Assembly (NCBI RefSeq): GCF_947489255.1
Contig: NZ_CANLCY010000005.1
Span: 186,001-250,000, forward strand
From: an uncultured Microbacterium sp.
GTDB lineage: Bacteria > Actinomycetota > Actinomycetes > Actinomycetales > Microbacteriaceae
Length of the DNA: 64,000 bases
Direction: 5' to 3'
Below, piece after piece: positions 8,762-16,758 of the stretch; the first letter of the stretch is position 1, and each line of letters starts with the position of its first letter. The translations under genes and the position numbers were made by a program. The notes under the pieces were generated by a model. That model did no database searches and was not told the origin of the DNA. It saw nothing but the letters and a program-made list of their open reading frames with translations.

Positions 8762-8820
8762 TTGCATCCTCGGGCTCGAGGTCTATATTAGACCGGTCGT
8801 TACAAAATAACCACAGGAGG
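8762..8820 (+). promoter_or_regulatory. Promoter, TetR-type operator and RBS of the oxidoreductase
   Basis: TTGCAT at 8762-8767 and TATATT at 8784-8789 (16-nt spacer) form a promoter in an unusually AT-rich patch. Directly downstream, TTAGACCGGTCGTTA (8788-8802) has the perfect core GACCGGTC, typical of TetR-family operators. AGGAGG at 8815-8820 is the ribosome binding site, 6 nt before the ATG. Confidence 0.7.
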
Positions 8821-8826
8821 CATTCC

Positions 8827-9801
8827 ATGCGCGCAGTCATCCACCACGAGTTCGGCGAGCCCGCCGACGTCCTCGGCGTCGAAGAGGTCGAGACCCCGAC
8901 CCCCGGCCCCGGCGAGGTGCGTCTGCGCGTGCTGCTGTCGCCCATCCACAACCACGACCTATGGACCATCCGCGGCACCTACGGCTTCAAGCCCGACCTG
9001 CCCGCGCGGGCCGGCACCGAAGCGGTCGGCATCGTCGAGGAGCTCGGCGAGGGCGTCGAGGGCCTCACCGTCGGCCAGCGCGTGGCCACCGGCGGAACCT
9101 TCGGCGTCTGGGCCGAACAGGTCGTCACCAAGGCCGCGGGCCTCATCCCCGTCGCCGACGGCCTGAGCGACGAGGTCGCCTCGCAGCTCGTGTCGATGCC
9201 CTTCAGTGCCATCAGCCTTCTGCACTCCCTCGACCTGCAGCCGGGCGACTGGATCGTGCAGAACACCGCCAACGGCGCCGTCGGCCGCATGGTCGCGCAG
9301 ATCGCCAAGGCCCGCGGCATCCACGTGATCGGCCTCGTGCGCCGCCGGAGCGCCGTCGCCGAACTCGCCGAGCAGGGCATCGACAACGTCGTCTCGACCG
9401 ACGCCGAAGGCTGGCGCGACGCCGCTCTCGCCCTCGCCGACGGCGCACGCATCGTCGCCGGCGTCGACTCGGTCGGAGGCTCGGCGAGCAACGACGTGCT
9501 GTCGCTGCTGAGCGAGAACGGCACGCTCGTGATCTTCGGCTCGATGGGCGCGGGCCAGCTCGAGCTCTCGGCCGGCGACATCATCTTCCGCCAGGCCACC
9601 GTCAAGGGCTTCTGGGGCAGCGTCGTCAGCAAGACGATGGATGCCGAGACCCGCGGCGCCCTGTTCGGCGAACTGTCGCGCTACCTCGCCGACGGCACCC
9701 TGACCCTCCCCGTCGCGGCGACCTTCGCCCTCGAGGACGCCCGCGAGGCCGCGCGCGCGAGCGACTCGCCCCGCGTCGGCAAGGTGCTGCTGCGCCCGTG
9801 A
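8827..9801 (+). CDS. Quinone reductase-like / zinc-independent MDR oxidoreductase
   Basis: A 324-residue medium-chain dehydrogenase/reductase. The N-terminal GroES-like domain starts MRAVIHHEFGEPADVLGVEEV. The Rossmann part has NTANGAVGRMVAQIAKARG with a variant nucleotide-binding loop. The cysteines that bind structural zinc in alcohol dehydrogenases are absent, as in NADPH:quinone reductases and 2-enoyl reductases (MECR/ETR-like). It is probably an NAD(P)H-dependent reductase of enals or quinones, induced when the divergent TetR regulator releases the palindrome at 8788-8802. Start and RBS are unambiguous. Confidence 0.85.
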   Translation: MRAVIHHEFGEPADVLGVEEVETPTPGPGEVRLRVLLSPIHNHDLWTIRGTYGFKPDLPARAGTEAVGIVEELGEGVEGLTVGQRVATGGTFGVWAEQVVTKAAGLIPVADGLSDEVASQLVSMPFSAISLLHSLDLQPGDWIVQNTANGAVGRMVAQIAKARGIHVIGLVRRRSAVAELAEQGIDNVVSTDAEGWRDAALALADGARIVAGVDSVGGSASNDVLSLLSENGTLVIFGSMGAGQLELSAGDIIFRQATVKGFWGSVVSKTMDAETRGALFGELSRYLADGTLTLPVAATFALEDAREAARASDSPRVGKVLLRP

Positions 9802-9831
9802 CGGCGTCGCGCCGCGGGGCCTGACCCCTCC

Positions 9832-9968
9832 CGGAGTCGTCCAGGACGTACCGCCCCCTCCCGTCTCGCGGACGGTGCGTCCTGGCCCTCACCGACTCGA
9901 CTCCGGTCGAGTGTCCACGACACGCCGTGTGGGACGACCCGGACGCGGCATGTCCTGGACACTCGACC
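9832..9968. repeat. Double inverted repeat, family E (GTCCAGGAC)
   Basis: Two back-to-back dyads. The first is GTCCAGGACGTACCG (9838-9852) against CGGTGCGTCCTGGCC (9873-9887), with outer GGAGTCG/CGACTCC. The second is a 23-nt arm starting GGTCGAGTGTCCA (from 9905) against CGGCATGTCCTGGACACTCG (from 9946), with two mismatches. All four half-sites share a GTCC(A)GGAC core. It lies in the convergent gap between the oxidoreductase and NUDIX genes. Confidence 0.75.
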
Positions 9969-9992
9969 ATGGGCATGAGCGCCCGGCGGGCG

Positions 9993-10463
9993 TCAGGCGC
10001 TCGGCAGCGCCCTCTCGAGCGCGTCGATCACGGGACGCTGGCCCTTCACGAGCGCCTCGCGCGCGGCATCCAGGTCCATCCACTCCGCGCGGTCGACCTC
10101 GGGGAACGACGCCGTGCGCCCCGAGCGGGGCGGCCACTCCATCTCGAAGGTGCCGAACGTGAAGGCGAATGCCGTGAACCCGGCGCCGTCGCCGCAGAAG
10201 ACGACGATCTTCTTGCCGCTGCTGTACGCGAAGGTGCCGAGCTCGGCCCACTCCGTCTCGGGCGGCTCGACGCCGAGCTCCTCGCGGAACTCGCGGTGAG
10301 CGGCACCCAGGGCGTCCTCGGTGTCTGGGTCGTACTCGCCCTTCGGGATCGACCACGCCCCGGCGTCCTTCTTCGCCCAGAACGGCCCGCCCATGTGCGC
10401 GATGAGCACCTGCGGCGAAGGCTCCAGCCGGTACAGCAGGAGCCCGGCGCTGCGGACGACCAT
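9993..10463 (-). CDS. NUDIX hydrolase
   Basis: A 156-residue protein with the Nudix box GEYDPDTEDALGAAHREFREELG (residues about 42-64, fitting Gx5Ex7REUxEExG). It has SAGLLLYR at the N terminus and ends in GQRPVIDALERALP, the pattern of the NUDIX group that acts on small nucleoside diphosphate derivatives or diadenosine polyphosphates. The substrate cannot be read from sequence. Its ATG overlaps the stop of the upstream DUF4407 gene (TGATG), so the two are co-translated. Confidence 0.9.
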   Translation of the reverse strand: MVVRSAGLLLYRLEPSPQVLIAHMGGPFWAKKDAGAWSIPKGEYDPDTEDALGAAHREFREELGVEPPETEWAELGTFAYSSGKKIVVFCGDGAGFTAFAFTFGTFEMEWPPRSGRTASFPEVDRAEWMDLDAAREALVKGQRPVIDALERALPSA

Positions 10464-12139
10464 CAGGCCACCGTGGCCGGTACCCGGTTCGCCTCGTCGG
10501 CGATGATGTCGGCGCGCTTGCGGAAGGTGCGCGCCGAGACCCGGTCGAGGGCGATCTGACCGCGCATCTTCTCGGCCTTCTCGTACAGCGAGGGGCCGCC
10601 GAAGCTCGTCAGCACCTTCACGATCACCGGGAGCAGCTCGATCATGAAGAACAGCGCCGCGATGAGATAGTGCGCCCAGCGCAGCACCGGCTCGCGATCC
10701 GACAGGCGCTCGAGGGCCGTGATCTGGCTGAGCAGACCCACCGCTCCCGCATTGCCGTCGGCCACCGACGACGCGCGGGCGTTGTAGGCGGCGAGGGCCG
10801 CCTCGTACTGCTGTCGCGCGGCGGGGAGCTGGTCTTCGGCCTGCTGCTTGTTCTGGTCGGCGGAGGATGCCGCGGCCTCGGCGCCGGCGGTGTTGGCGGC
10901 GGCGAGGGTGGACTGCGCCTGCTGCAACTGCGTCGACAGCGCGTCGTAGGCCGACTGCGCCTGGGCGAGCTGCGCCTGCGCCGCGTCGCTGCTGGCCCCG
11001 TCGCCGGCCACTCCGGTGCAGCCGGGCACGGTGCCGGCACCCTGGCCGGTCAGCTCGCACTGGTACACCGCGCGCGCCTGGTCGATCACGGTCTGCTGGG
11101 CGGCGAGCTGCTGCGTCAGCTGATCGACGGTCTGCTGGGCGGCGGCGGATTCGGCCGAGGTCGAGGAGGTGCCCGTGACGATGCCTGTCGCGGCCTGGTT
11201 TTCGAGCGCCGAGACCTGGGCGGACGCGGCGTCGAGGGCCTGCTTCTCGGGGCCGCTGGTCACGGCATCCTGATCGGTCAGCGCCTGGGTGACGTTGGTC
11301 GCGTTCACCTCGCGGGCGATGTCGTTCTGGAACACCTGCAGCACGAGCGGCTCGGCCACGACGATCCCGATGAGCGCCGCCATGATCACGCGCGGGAAGG
11401 CGAGACCGAGCAGGCGGAAGACGTTCTTGGTCGAGCGCATCGTCGAGGTGAGGAAGCGGTCGAGGTTGAAGATGATGAGGCCCCACACGATCGCGAGGGG
11501 GATCGCGAGCAGGATGCTGACGCGCACACCGGTGAGCAGGGCGAACATCATCGACAGCGCCGAGACGAGCGCGGTGCCCCCGAGAACGAGGAACATCTGC
11601 ACGAAGCGCGGAACCTCTTCGGGCACCTCGTCGAGCACGTCGTTGTCGGCGCCGCCGAGCACGGCCATGCGCCGGATCAGCGAGAGCTTGGGGCGGCGCG
11701 GGTCGGAGCGGCGCAGGCGCGGGGGCCGCGGCTCGGCGGTCACCGGGATGGATGCCACGGCGGGGGCCGCGAGCACCTGCTCCGGGGCGTCGTGCGCCTC
11801 GGCGTGGGCATCGGCATCCGTGCGGTTCTCGCGGTCGATCACGACGGTGTCGTGCTCGTCGGCGAGGGGGGCGTCTTCGACGGGGGCGTCGTCGTTGGGA
11901 GAAGTGGCGTCGCGGTCGATCGGGAGGGTCTCGTCGTCAACGAAGGGGTCGCGCGGCTCGTCGTCGGCGGGCGGCGCACCCCACGGCTCGGAGGTGTGGT
12001 CGTGCGCGTCGGCGTCGGGGTTCGCCGCGTTCTGTGCGGCGAGGATGTCGTCGAGATACTGCTCGCGTTCCTCGTCCGTCGTGAACTCGATGCGGCCATC
12101 GGAGCCGAAACGGCCAGGCCGGTGAGCGGAAAAGGACAT
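10463..12139 (-). CDS. DUF4407 domain membrane protein
   Basis: A 558-residue protein. Residues 1-160 are acidic and disordered (many Asp/Glu/Pro). Four or so membrane segments follow: LVLGGTALVSALSMMFALL, SILLAIPLAIVWGLIIFNLDRF, then RVIMAALIGIVVAEPLVLQVF, and one near the C terminus (RWAHYLIAALFFMIELLPVIVKV). A long Gln/Ala-rich coiled coil lies between the third and last segments (about 290-470). This is the DUF4407 architecture; no biochemical role is established. I chose the ATG at 12139 (MSFSAHRPGRFGS) over in-frame upstream codons that run into the terminator. Confidence 0.88.
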   Translation of the reverse strand: MSFSAHRPGRFGSDGRIEFTTDEEREQYLDDILAAQNAANPDADAHDHTSEPWGAPPADDEPRDPFVDDETLPIDRDATSPNDDAPVEDAPLADEHDTVVIDRENRTDADAHAEAHDAPEQVLAAPAVASIPVTAEPRPPRLRRSDPRRPKLSLIRRMAVLGGADNDVLDEVPEEVPRFVQMFLVLGGTALVSALSMMFALLTGVRVSILLAIPLAIVWGLIIFNLDRFLTSTMRSTKNVFRLLGLAFPRVIMAALIGIVVAEPLVLQVFQNDIAREVNATNVTQALTDQDAVTSGPEKQALDAASAQVSALENQAATGIVTGTSSTSAESAAAQQTVDQLTQQLAAQQTVIDQARAVYQCELTGQGAGTVPGCTGVAGDGASSDAAQAQLAQAQSAYDALSTQLQQAQSTLAAANTAGAEAAASSADQNKQQAEDQLPAARQQYEAALAAYNARASSVADGNAGAVGLLSQITALERLSDREPVLRWAHYLIAALFFMIELLPVIVKVLTSFGGPSLYEKAEKMRGQIALDRVSARTFRKRADIIADEANRVPATVA

Positions 12140-12169
12140 TCGGAGAGAGTACGACGCCGACCCTGCTCT

Positions 12170-12213
12170 CTCCTGTGCGGGGCCTGAGGCTTCGCTCGGG
12201 CCCCGCACAGGAG
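12170..12213 (-). terminator. Strong hairpin downstream of the aldo/keto reductase
   Basis: A perfect 15-bp stem, CTCCTGTGCGGGGCC with GGCCCCGCACAGGAG (12170-12184 / 12199-12213), around a 14-nt loop, directly after the AKR stop. There is no U-run, as is common in GC-rich actinobacteria. Confidence 0.65.
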
Positions 12214-12217
12214 GGGA

Positions 12218-13231
12218 TCAGACCAGGCGCTGCTTCGGCGACACCTCGTAGGTGTTCTCGGGGTCGGAGAACACCGCGTCGCCCAGGGCCTCATCGATGG
12301 CCGCGAGGGCATCGGCATCCAGGGTCACCCCCGACGCCTTGACGGTGTCCTGCAGCTGCTCCGGTCGCGACGCGCCGACCAGGGCCGCGGCGATGTTGGG
12401 GTTCTGTAGCACCCACGCGATCGCGAGCTGGGGCATCGTGAGCCCGGCCTCGTCGGCGATGGGCTTCAGACGCTGGACGGCCTCGAGGGTGTCGTCGTTC
12501 AAGAACCTCTTGATGAAGTTCGCGCCGCTCTTCTCGTCCGTCGCGCGCGAGCCCTCGGGCACGGGCTGACCGGGCAGGTACTTGCCGCTCAGCACGCCCT
12601 GCGCCATGGGCGACCAGACGATCTGCGAGATGCCGAGCTCCTCGCTCGTCGGCACGACCTTGCCCTCGATGACGCGCCACAGCATCGAGTACTGCGGCTG
12701 GTTGGAGATGAGCTGGATGCCGAGCTGCTTCGCGAGCGCATGACCCTCGCGCAGCTGCTCCGCGGTCCACTCCGAGACGCCGATGTACAGCGCCTTGCCC
12801 TGGCGCACGACGTCGGCGAAGGCCTGGAAGGTCTCTTCGAGCGGCGTCTCGTAGTCGAAGCGGTGGGCCTGATAGAGATCGACGTAGTCGGTGCCGAGGC
12901 GCTTCAGCGACCCGTTGATCGAGTCCATGATGTGCTTGCGGCTCAGGCCGGTGTCGTTGGGGCCCCCGGGGCCGGTGGGGAAATAGACCTTGGTGAAGAT
13001 CTCGAGCGACTCGCGCCGCTGCCCCTCGAGGGCCGTGCCGAGCACGGTCTCCGCGGCGGTGTTGGCGTAGGTGTCGGCGGTGTCGAACGTCGTGATCCCC
13101 GCGTCGAGGGCGGCGTGCACGGTCTTGATCGCGGCGTCGTCACCGACCTGCGACCCGTGGGTCACCCAGTTGCCCAGGGTGATCTCCGAGATCTTGAATC
13201 CACTGTTACCGAGATAGCGATAAGCGACCAT
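12218..13231 (-). CDS. Aldo/keto reductase
   Basis: A 337-residue TIM-barrel oxidoreductase with AKR signature segments: TFDTADTYANTAAETVLG with the catalytic Asp and Tyr, DLYQAHRFDYETPLEETF, and the NADPH-binding LVGASRPEQL at the C terminus. It resembles the potassium-channel beta-subunit/YghZ-like branch. Substrate unknown, probably small aldehydes (family knowledge). It is a single transcription unit bounded by the hairpin at 12170-12213 and the family B element upstream. Confidence 0.88.
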   Translation of the reverse strand: MVAYRYLGNSGFKISEITLGNWVTHGSQVGDDAAIKTVHAALDAGITTFDTADTYANTAAETVLGTALEGQRRESLEIFTKVYFPTGPGGPNDTGLSRKHIMDSINGSLKRLGTDYVDLYQAHRFDYETPLEETFQAFADVVRQGKALYIGVSEWTAEQLREGHALAKQLGIQLISNQPQYSMLWRVIEGKVVPTSEELGISQIVWSPMAQGVLSGKYLPGQPVPEGSRATDEKSGANFIKRFLNDDTLEAVQRLKPIADEAGLTMPQLAIAWVLQNPNIAAALVGASRPEQLQDTVKASGVTLDADALAAIDEALGDAVFSDPENTYEVSPKQRLV

Positions 13232-13287
13232 GTATCCACGCTAGACCGGGCCTGCGACATCGGGGCCGCGGCATCCGCCCCCTCCCC

Positions 13288-13354
13288 CGATAAACGCCAC
13301 CCGTGACGAGAAACGCGGAGGGAAGGCGTTTCTCCACACGGAGAGCGTTTATCG
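13288..13354. repeat. Nested inverted repeat, family B copy 1 (GATAAACGC)
   Basis: Exactly 67 nt. Outer arms CGATAAACGC / GCGTTTATCG, inner arms GAGAAACGC (13308-13316) / GCGTTTCTC (13326-13334). AAACGC thus occurs twice direct and twice inverted. C-rich and G-rich runs just outside extend the pairing. A second copy of identical length and geometry is at 28487-28553. Confidence 0.88.
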
Positions 13355-13384
13355 ATCCGGGGGGGTGGTTCCCGCGAGGCGGCC

Positions 13385-14188
13385 TCACGCGTCCTTGCGG
13401 ATCCACCGGAACGTCACCCGGACGACGGCGAGACCCACCACCAGCCACAACCCCGTCACGAGCAGGATGAGCGGGTGGTCCCACGAGCCCGACGGTTCGG
13501 CGGCGGCGAAGCCCTCGGGCAGGAACACCGAGCGGAACCCCTGCGCGAGCCACTTGAGCGGGAAGACGCTCGCGACGTTCTGCAGCCACTCCGGCAGGGC
13601 GGCGAAGTTGATGTAGACGCCCGAGATGAACTGCAGCAGCAGCACGATCGGGATGACGACGCCCGTGGCGCTGCGGCCGGTGCGCGGCAGCGCAGACAGG
13701 CCGATGCCGAGGATCGCGCAGGTCGTCACGCCCAGCAGGAACACCCACGCGAACGTCAGCCAGCGCTCGGGATCGGTCGGCAGCGGCACCCCGAAGAACA
13801 CCGCCGCGACCACGATCAGCAGCGCCGACTGCAGAAAGCCCGTCACCAGCACCTGGCCGAGCTTGCCGATGAAGTACGACACCGGGCTCAGCGGCGTTCC
13901 GCCGAGGCGCTTGAGGGTGCCGTCGCTGCGCTCCATCGCGATGTCGATCGACATGTTCTGCAGACCCGAGAGCAGCACGCCGGCGGCGAGCATCGCGGGG
14001 AGGTAGAACTGCGCGGCATCCACCTCATCGCCCGGAGGACCGAAGGTCTGCGCGTCGAAAGCGACGGCGAAGATGAGCAGGATCATCACGGGGAACAGGA
14101 ACGTGAAGAACACCGAGTCGCCCTGGCGGAAGTACGAGCGCACCTCGAACGCGATGCGCGAGGCGCCCAGACGCAGGATGCGGCTCAT
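13385..14188 (-). CDS. ABC-2 type transporter permease
   Basis: A 267-residue membrane protein with about six hydrophobic spans (FFTFLFPVMILLIFAVAF, MLAAGVLLSGLQNM, FLQSALLIVVAAVFF, WVFLLGVTTCAILGIGL, GVVIPIVLLLQFISGV, LILLVTGLWLVVGLAVV). It has the ABC-2 conserved SGVYINFAALPEWLQNVASVFPLKW. It pairs with the ATPase whose stop overlaps its ATG by 4 nt. Such two-gene systems export drugs, lipids or polymers; the substrate is not evident. Confidence 0.88.
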   Translation of the reverse strand: MSRILRLGASRIAFEVRSYFRQGDSVFFTFLFPVMILLIFAVAFDAQTFGPPGDEVDAAQFYLPAMLAAGVLLSGLQNMSIDIAMERSDGTLKRLGGTPLSPVSYFIGKLGQVLVTGFLQSALLIVVAAVFFGVPLPTDPERWLTFAWVFLLGVTTCAILGIGLSALPRTGRSATGVVIPIVLLLQFISGVYINFAALPEWLQNVASVFPLKWLAQGFRSVFLPEGFAAAEPSGSWDHPLILLVTGLWLVVGLAVVRVTFRWIRKDA

Positions 14189-15060
14189 GCCGCGCCCCCG
14201 GCCGCGGTCGTGCGGCGCGCCTCGTCGCCGAGGAACGACAGGTAGACGTCTTCGAGGCTCGGGCGCACGATCTCGAGACGCTCGGGCTCGCCTCCGCGCG
14301 CGACGAGCTCTGCCACCACCGCCCCGGGTTCGTGGGTGCGCTCCTCGCGCACCTCGCCGCCCTCGCGCCACCGCACGATCGGCACGCGCGCCCCGGGACC
14401 GCCCAGGTCATCGATCCGGCCGACGGATGCCACCTCCCCGGCGACGATGATCGCCGCGCGTTCCGCGAGCTCGGAGGCCTCGTCGAGGTAGTGGGTGGTC
14501 AGCAGGATCGAGGTGCCCTCGCTCTGCAGACGGCGGATGAGGTCCCAGAACTGCCGCCGCACCTCGGGGTCGAAGCCCGTCGTCGGCTCGTCGAGGAACA
14601 GCAGCTCAGGGCGACCGATGATGCCGAGTGCCACGTCGACGCGACGACGCTGCCCGCCCGACAGCTTCCGCACACTCACCTTGGCCTTCTCGGTCAGCCC
14701 CACCGACGCGATGACCTCGTCGACGTCGCGGGGCCGCGGGTAGAACGAGGCGAAGTGGGCGAGCAGCTCCCGCACGGTGGCGGTGGGCGCCTCGCCGGTG
14801 TTCTGCAGCACGATGCCGAGCCGCGCCTTCCAGTCGAGTCCGCCGCGGTGCGGATCGACGCCGAGCACGCGCACCTCGCCGCTCGTGCGGTCGCGGTAGC
14901 CCTCGAGGATCTCGATGACGGTGCTCTTGCCGGCGCCGTTCGGCCCGAGCACCGCGAACGTCTCTCCGCGGCGGATGTCGAAGGAGACCCCGCGCAGCGC
15001 CTCGACGCCGCCGCGGTAGGTCTTGCGCAGGTTCTCGACCTCGACGACGTTCTCGCTCAT
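14185..15060 (-). CDS. ABC transporter ATP-binding protein
   Basis: A 291-residue ATPase with Walker A GPNGAGKST (near residue 40), Q-loop VLQNTGE, signature LSGGQRRRVD, Walker B ELLFLDEPTTG and the H-loop TTHYLDEA. The C-terminal 60 residues form the accessory domain common in DrrA/CcmA-like drug exporters. It drives the permease encoded immediately downstream (ATGA overlap). It is divergent from the polysaccharide operon across a 216-nt gap in which I see no clear promoter except the RBS at 15265-15269. Confidence 0.92.
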   Translation of the reverse strand: MSENVVEVENLRKTYRGGVEALRGVSFDIRRGETFAVLGPNGAGKSTVIEILEGYRDRTSGEVRVLGVDPHRGGLDWKARLGIVLQNTGEAPTATVRELLAHFASFYPRPRDVDEVIASVGLTEKAKVSVRKLSGGQRRRVDVALGIIGRPELLFLDEPTTGFDPEVRRQFWDLIRRLQSEGTSILLTTHYLDEASELAERAAIIVAGEVASVGRIDDLGGPGARVPIVRWREGGEVREERTHEPGAVVAELVARGGEPERLEIVRPSLEDVYLSFLGDEARRTTAAGGAA

Positions 15061-15276
15061 GCGCCCAGTCTGGCGGTCGCAGCGCCCCGGACGCCCCGTC
15101 GCACCCCGTCGGCATGGCGGGGAAACAACGCAGAGCAGGCTGGGAGAAGCCTGATTCCTCCAAACCATCCCCCCTCCCCGCCCCGGATGACCACTCGTGC
15201 GGGGAGATTCGCCCCCGGTCGCCGCACGTCCCCTTACCGCCCTCGAACCGTCCACGTGGACGCTGGAGGTTGACTT

Positions 15277-16758
15277 TTGTCGTTCCCGCACGCCGCCCTG
15301 ATCGCCGCCGCACCCGATCCCACTCCCGAGCCGCTCCTCACGCCCGTCGCGCCCGCCCCCGGCCAGGGATCGACGGGCACCACCGACATCCCCCTCCCCG
15401 CCCAGCCCGGAACCAGCGTGACGGGGGGATTCCTGCCCGACTGGTCGGTCGGCGAATGGCTCGGCTACAGCGGGATCATCGTCCTCGCGCTCGCCCTGAC
15501 GATCGTCGCGACGACGACGCTGTGGTGGATGCTGCACGCGTGGCGTTCCGCCGATGACCTGCGCGCCACCCAGTTCAGCTCGACGCCGCTCCCCGCGCGG
15601 CACCGGTTCACCCTGCTGGTGCCCGGTCGCCACGAGGAGGAGGTCATGGGTCAGACGCTCGACCGTCTGGCGCAGCAGGACCACCCCGACTTCGAGATCA
15701 TCGCGATCGTCGGCCACGACGACCCCGGTACGGAGCTGGTCGTGCGACAGGCGGCCGCGCGGCATCCGGAGCTCATCAGAGTCGTCGTCGACGACAGCGT
15801 GCCCAAGAACAAGCCCAAGGCGCTCAACCGCGCCCTGCAGGTCGCCACCGGCGACGTCGTGGGCGTGTTCGACGCCGAAGACGAGGTGCACCCGGGGCTC
15901 CTCACCGTCGTCGACTCGAAGTTCCAGGAGACCGGCGCCGACGTCGTGCAGGGCGGCGTGCAGTTGATGAACTTCGAGACGAGCTGGTGGTCGCTGCGCA
16001 ACGTGCTCGAGTACTACTTCTGGTTCCGCTCCCGGCTGCACTTCCACGCGCGCTCGAAATTCATCCCGCTCGGCGGCAACACCGTGTTCGTCACCCGTGA
16101 GCGACTCGAGTGGTCGCGCGGGTGGGACGACCAGTGCCTGGCCGAGGATTGCGAGCTCGGCGTGCGCCTGTCCAGCGACGGCGCGAAGGTCGTCGTCGCC
16201 TACAACCCCGAGTACGTCACTCGAGAAGAGACCCCGCCGACGCTGAAGTCGCTGTACAAGCAGCGCACGCGGTGGAACCAGGGCTTCCTGCAGGTGCTCG
16301 GCAAGGGCGAGTGGAAGGCGCTGCCGACGCTGCGGCAGCGCATGTACGCCCGGTACCTGCTGAACATGCCGTTCCTGCAGGCGGCGACCGGCCTGCTCAT
16401 CCCCATCTCGCTCGCGTTCATCCTGCTGGTGAAGGTGCCCACACCGGTGGCACTCATCACCTTCCTGCCGTTGGTGCCCACCGTCATCACCCTGGTGGCG
16501 GAGGCCGCCGGACTCACCGAGTTCGGTCGCGTGTACGGCAAGAAGGTTCGCGTGCGCGACTACGTGCGCCTGGTCCTCGGACTCGTGCCCTACCAGGTGT
16601 TCCTCGCCGCGGCCGCCGTGCGTTCCGTGGTCCGCCAACTGCGCGGCGACGGCAGCTGGGAGAAGACCGAGCACACCGGCGCCCACCGCGAAGGCGCCAC
16701 CACCCCCGAAACCGACGAGCGCGTGCTCGTCGCCGCCGCGACGGAGGCGACCCGATGA
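15277..16758 (+). CDS. Processive family 2 glycosyltransferase (membrane)
   Basis: A 493-residue GT2 protein of the cellulose/hyaluronan-synthase type. A Pro/Thr-rich N terminus is followed by one membrane span (residues about 64-88). The catalytic domain has DAEDE (199-203), AEDCELG with the acceptor-site Asp (289-295) and QRTRW (329-333), the (Q/R)xxRW processivity motif. Three C-terminal spans follow (360-435). It starts at TTG 15277 with GGAGG 7 nt upstream. It is the first gene of a four-gene coupled operon, so the polymer it makes is probably modified and displayed by the following products. Confidence 0.9.
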   Translation: MSFPHAALIAAAPDPTPEPLLTPVAPAPGQGSTGTTDIPLPAQPGTSVTGGFLPDWSVGEWLGYSGIIVLALALTIVATTTLWWMLHAWRSADDLRATQFSSTPLPARHRFTLLVPGRHEEEVMGQTLDRLAQQDHPDFEIIAIVGHDDPGTELVVRQAAARHPELIRVVVDDSVPKNKPKALNRALQVATGDVVGVFDAEDEVHPGLLTVVDSKFQETGADVVQGGVQLMNFETSWWSLRNVLEYYFWFRSRLHFHARSKFIPLGGNTVFVTRERLEWSRGWDDQCLAEDCELGVRLSSDGAKVVVAYNPEYVTREETPPTLKSLYKQRTRWNQGFLQVLGKGEWKALPTLRQRMYARYLLNMPFLQAATGLLIPISLAFILLVKVPTPVALITFLPLVPTVITLVAEAAGLTEFGRVYGKKVRVRDYVRLVLGLVPYQVFLAAAAVRSVVRQLRGDGSWEKTEHTGAHREGATTPETDERVLVAAATEATR

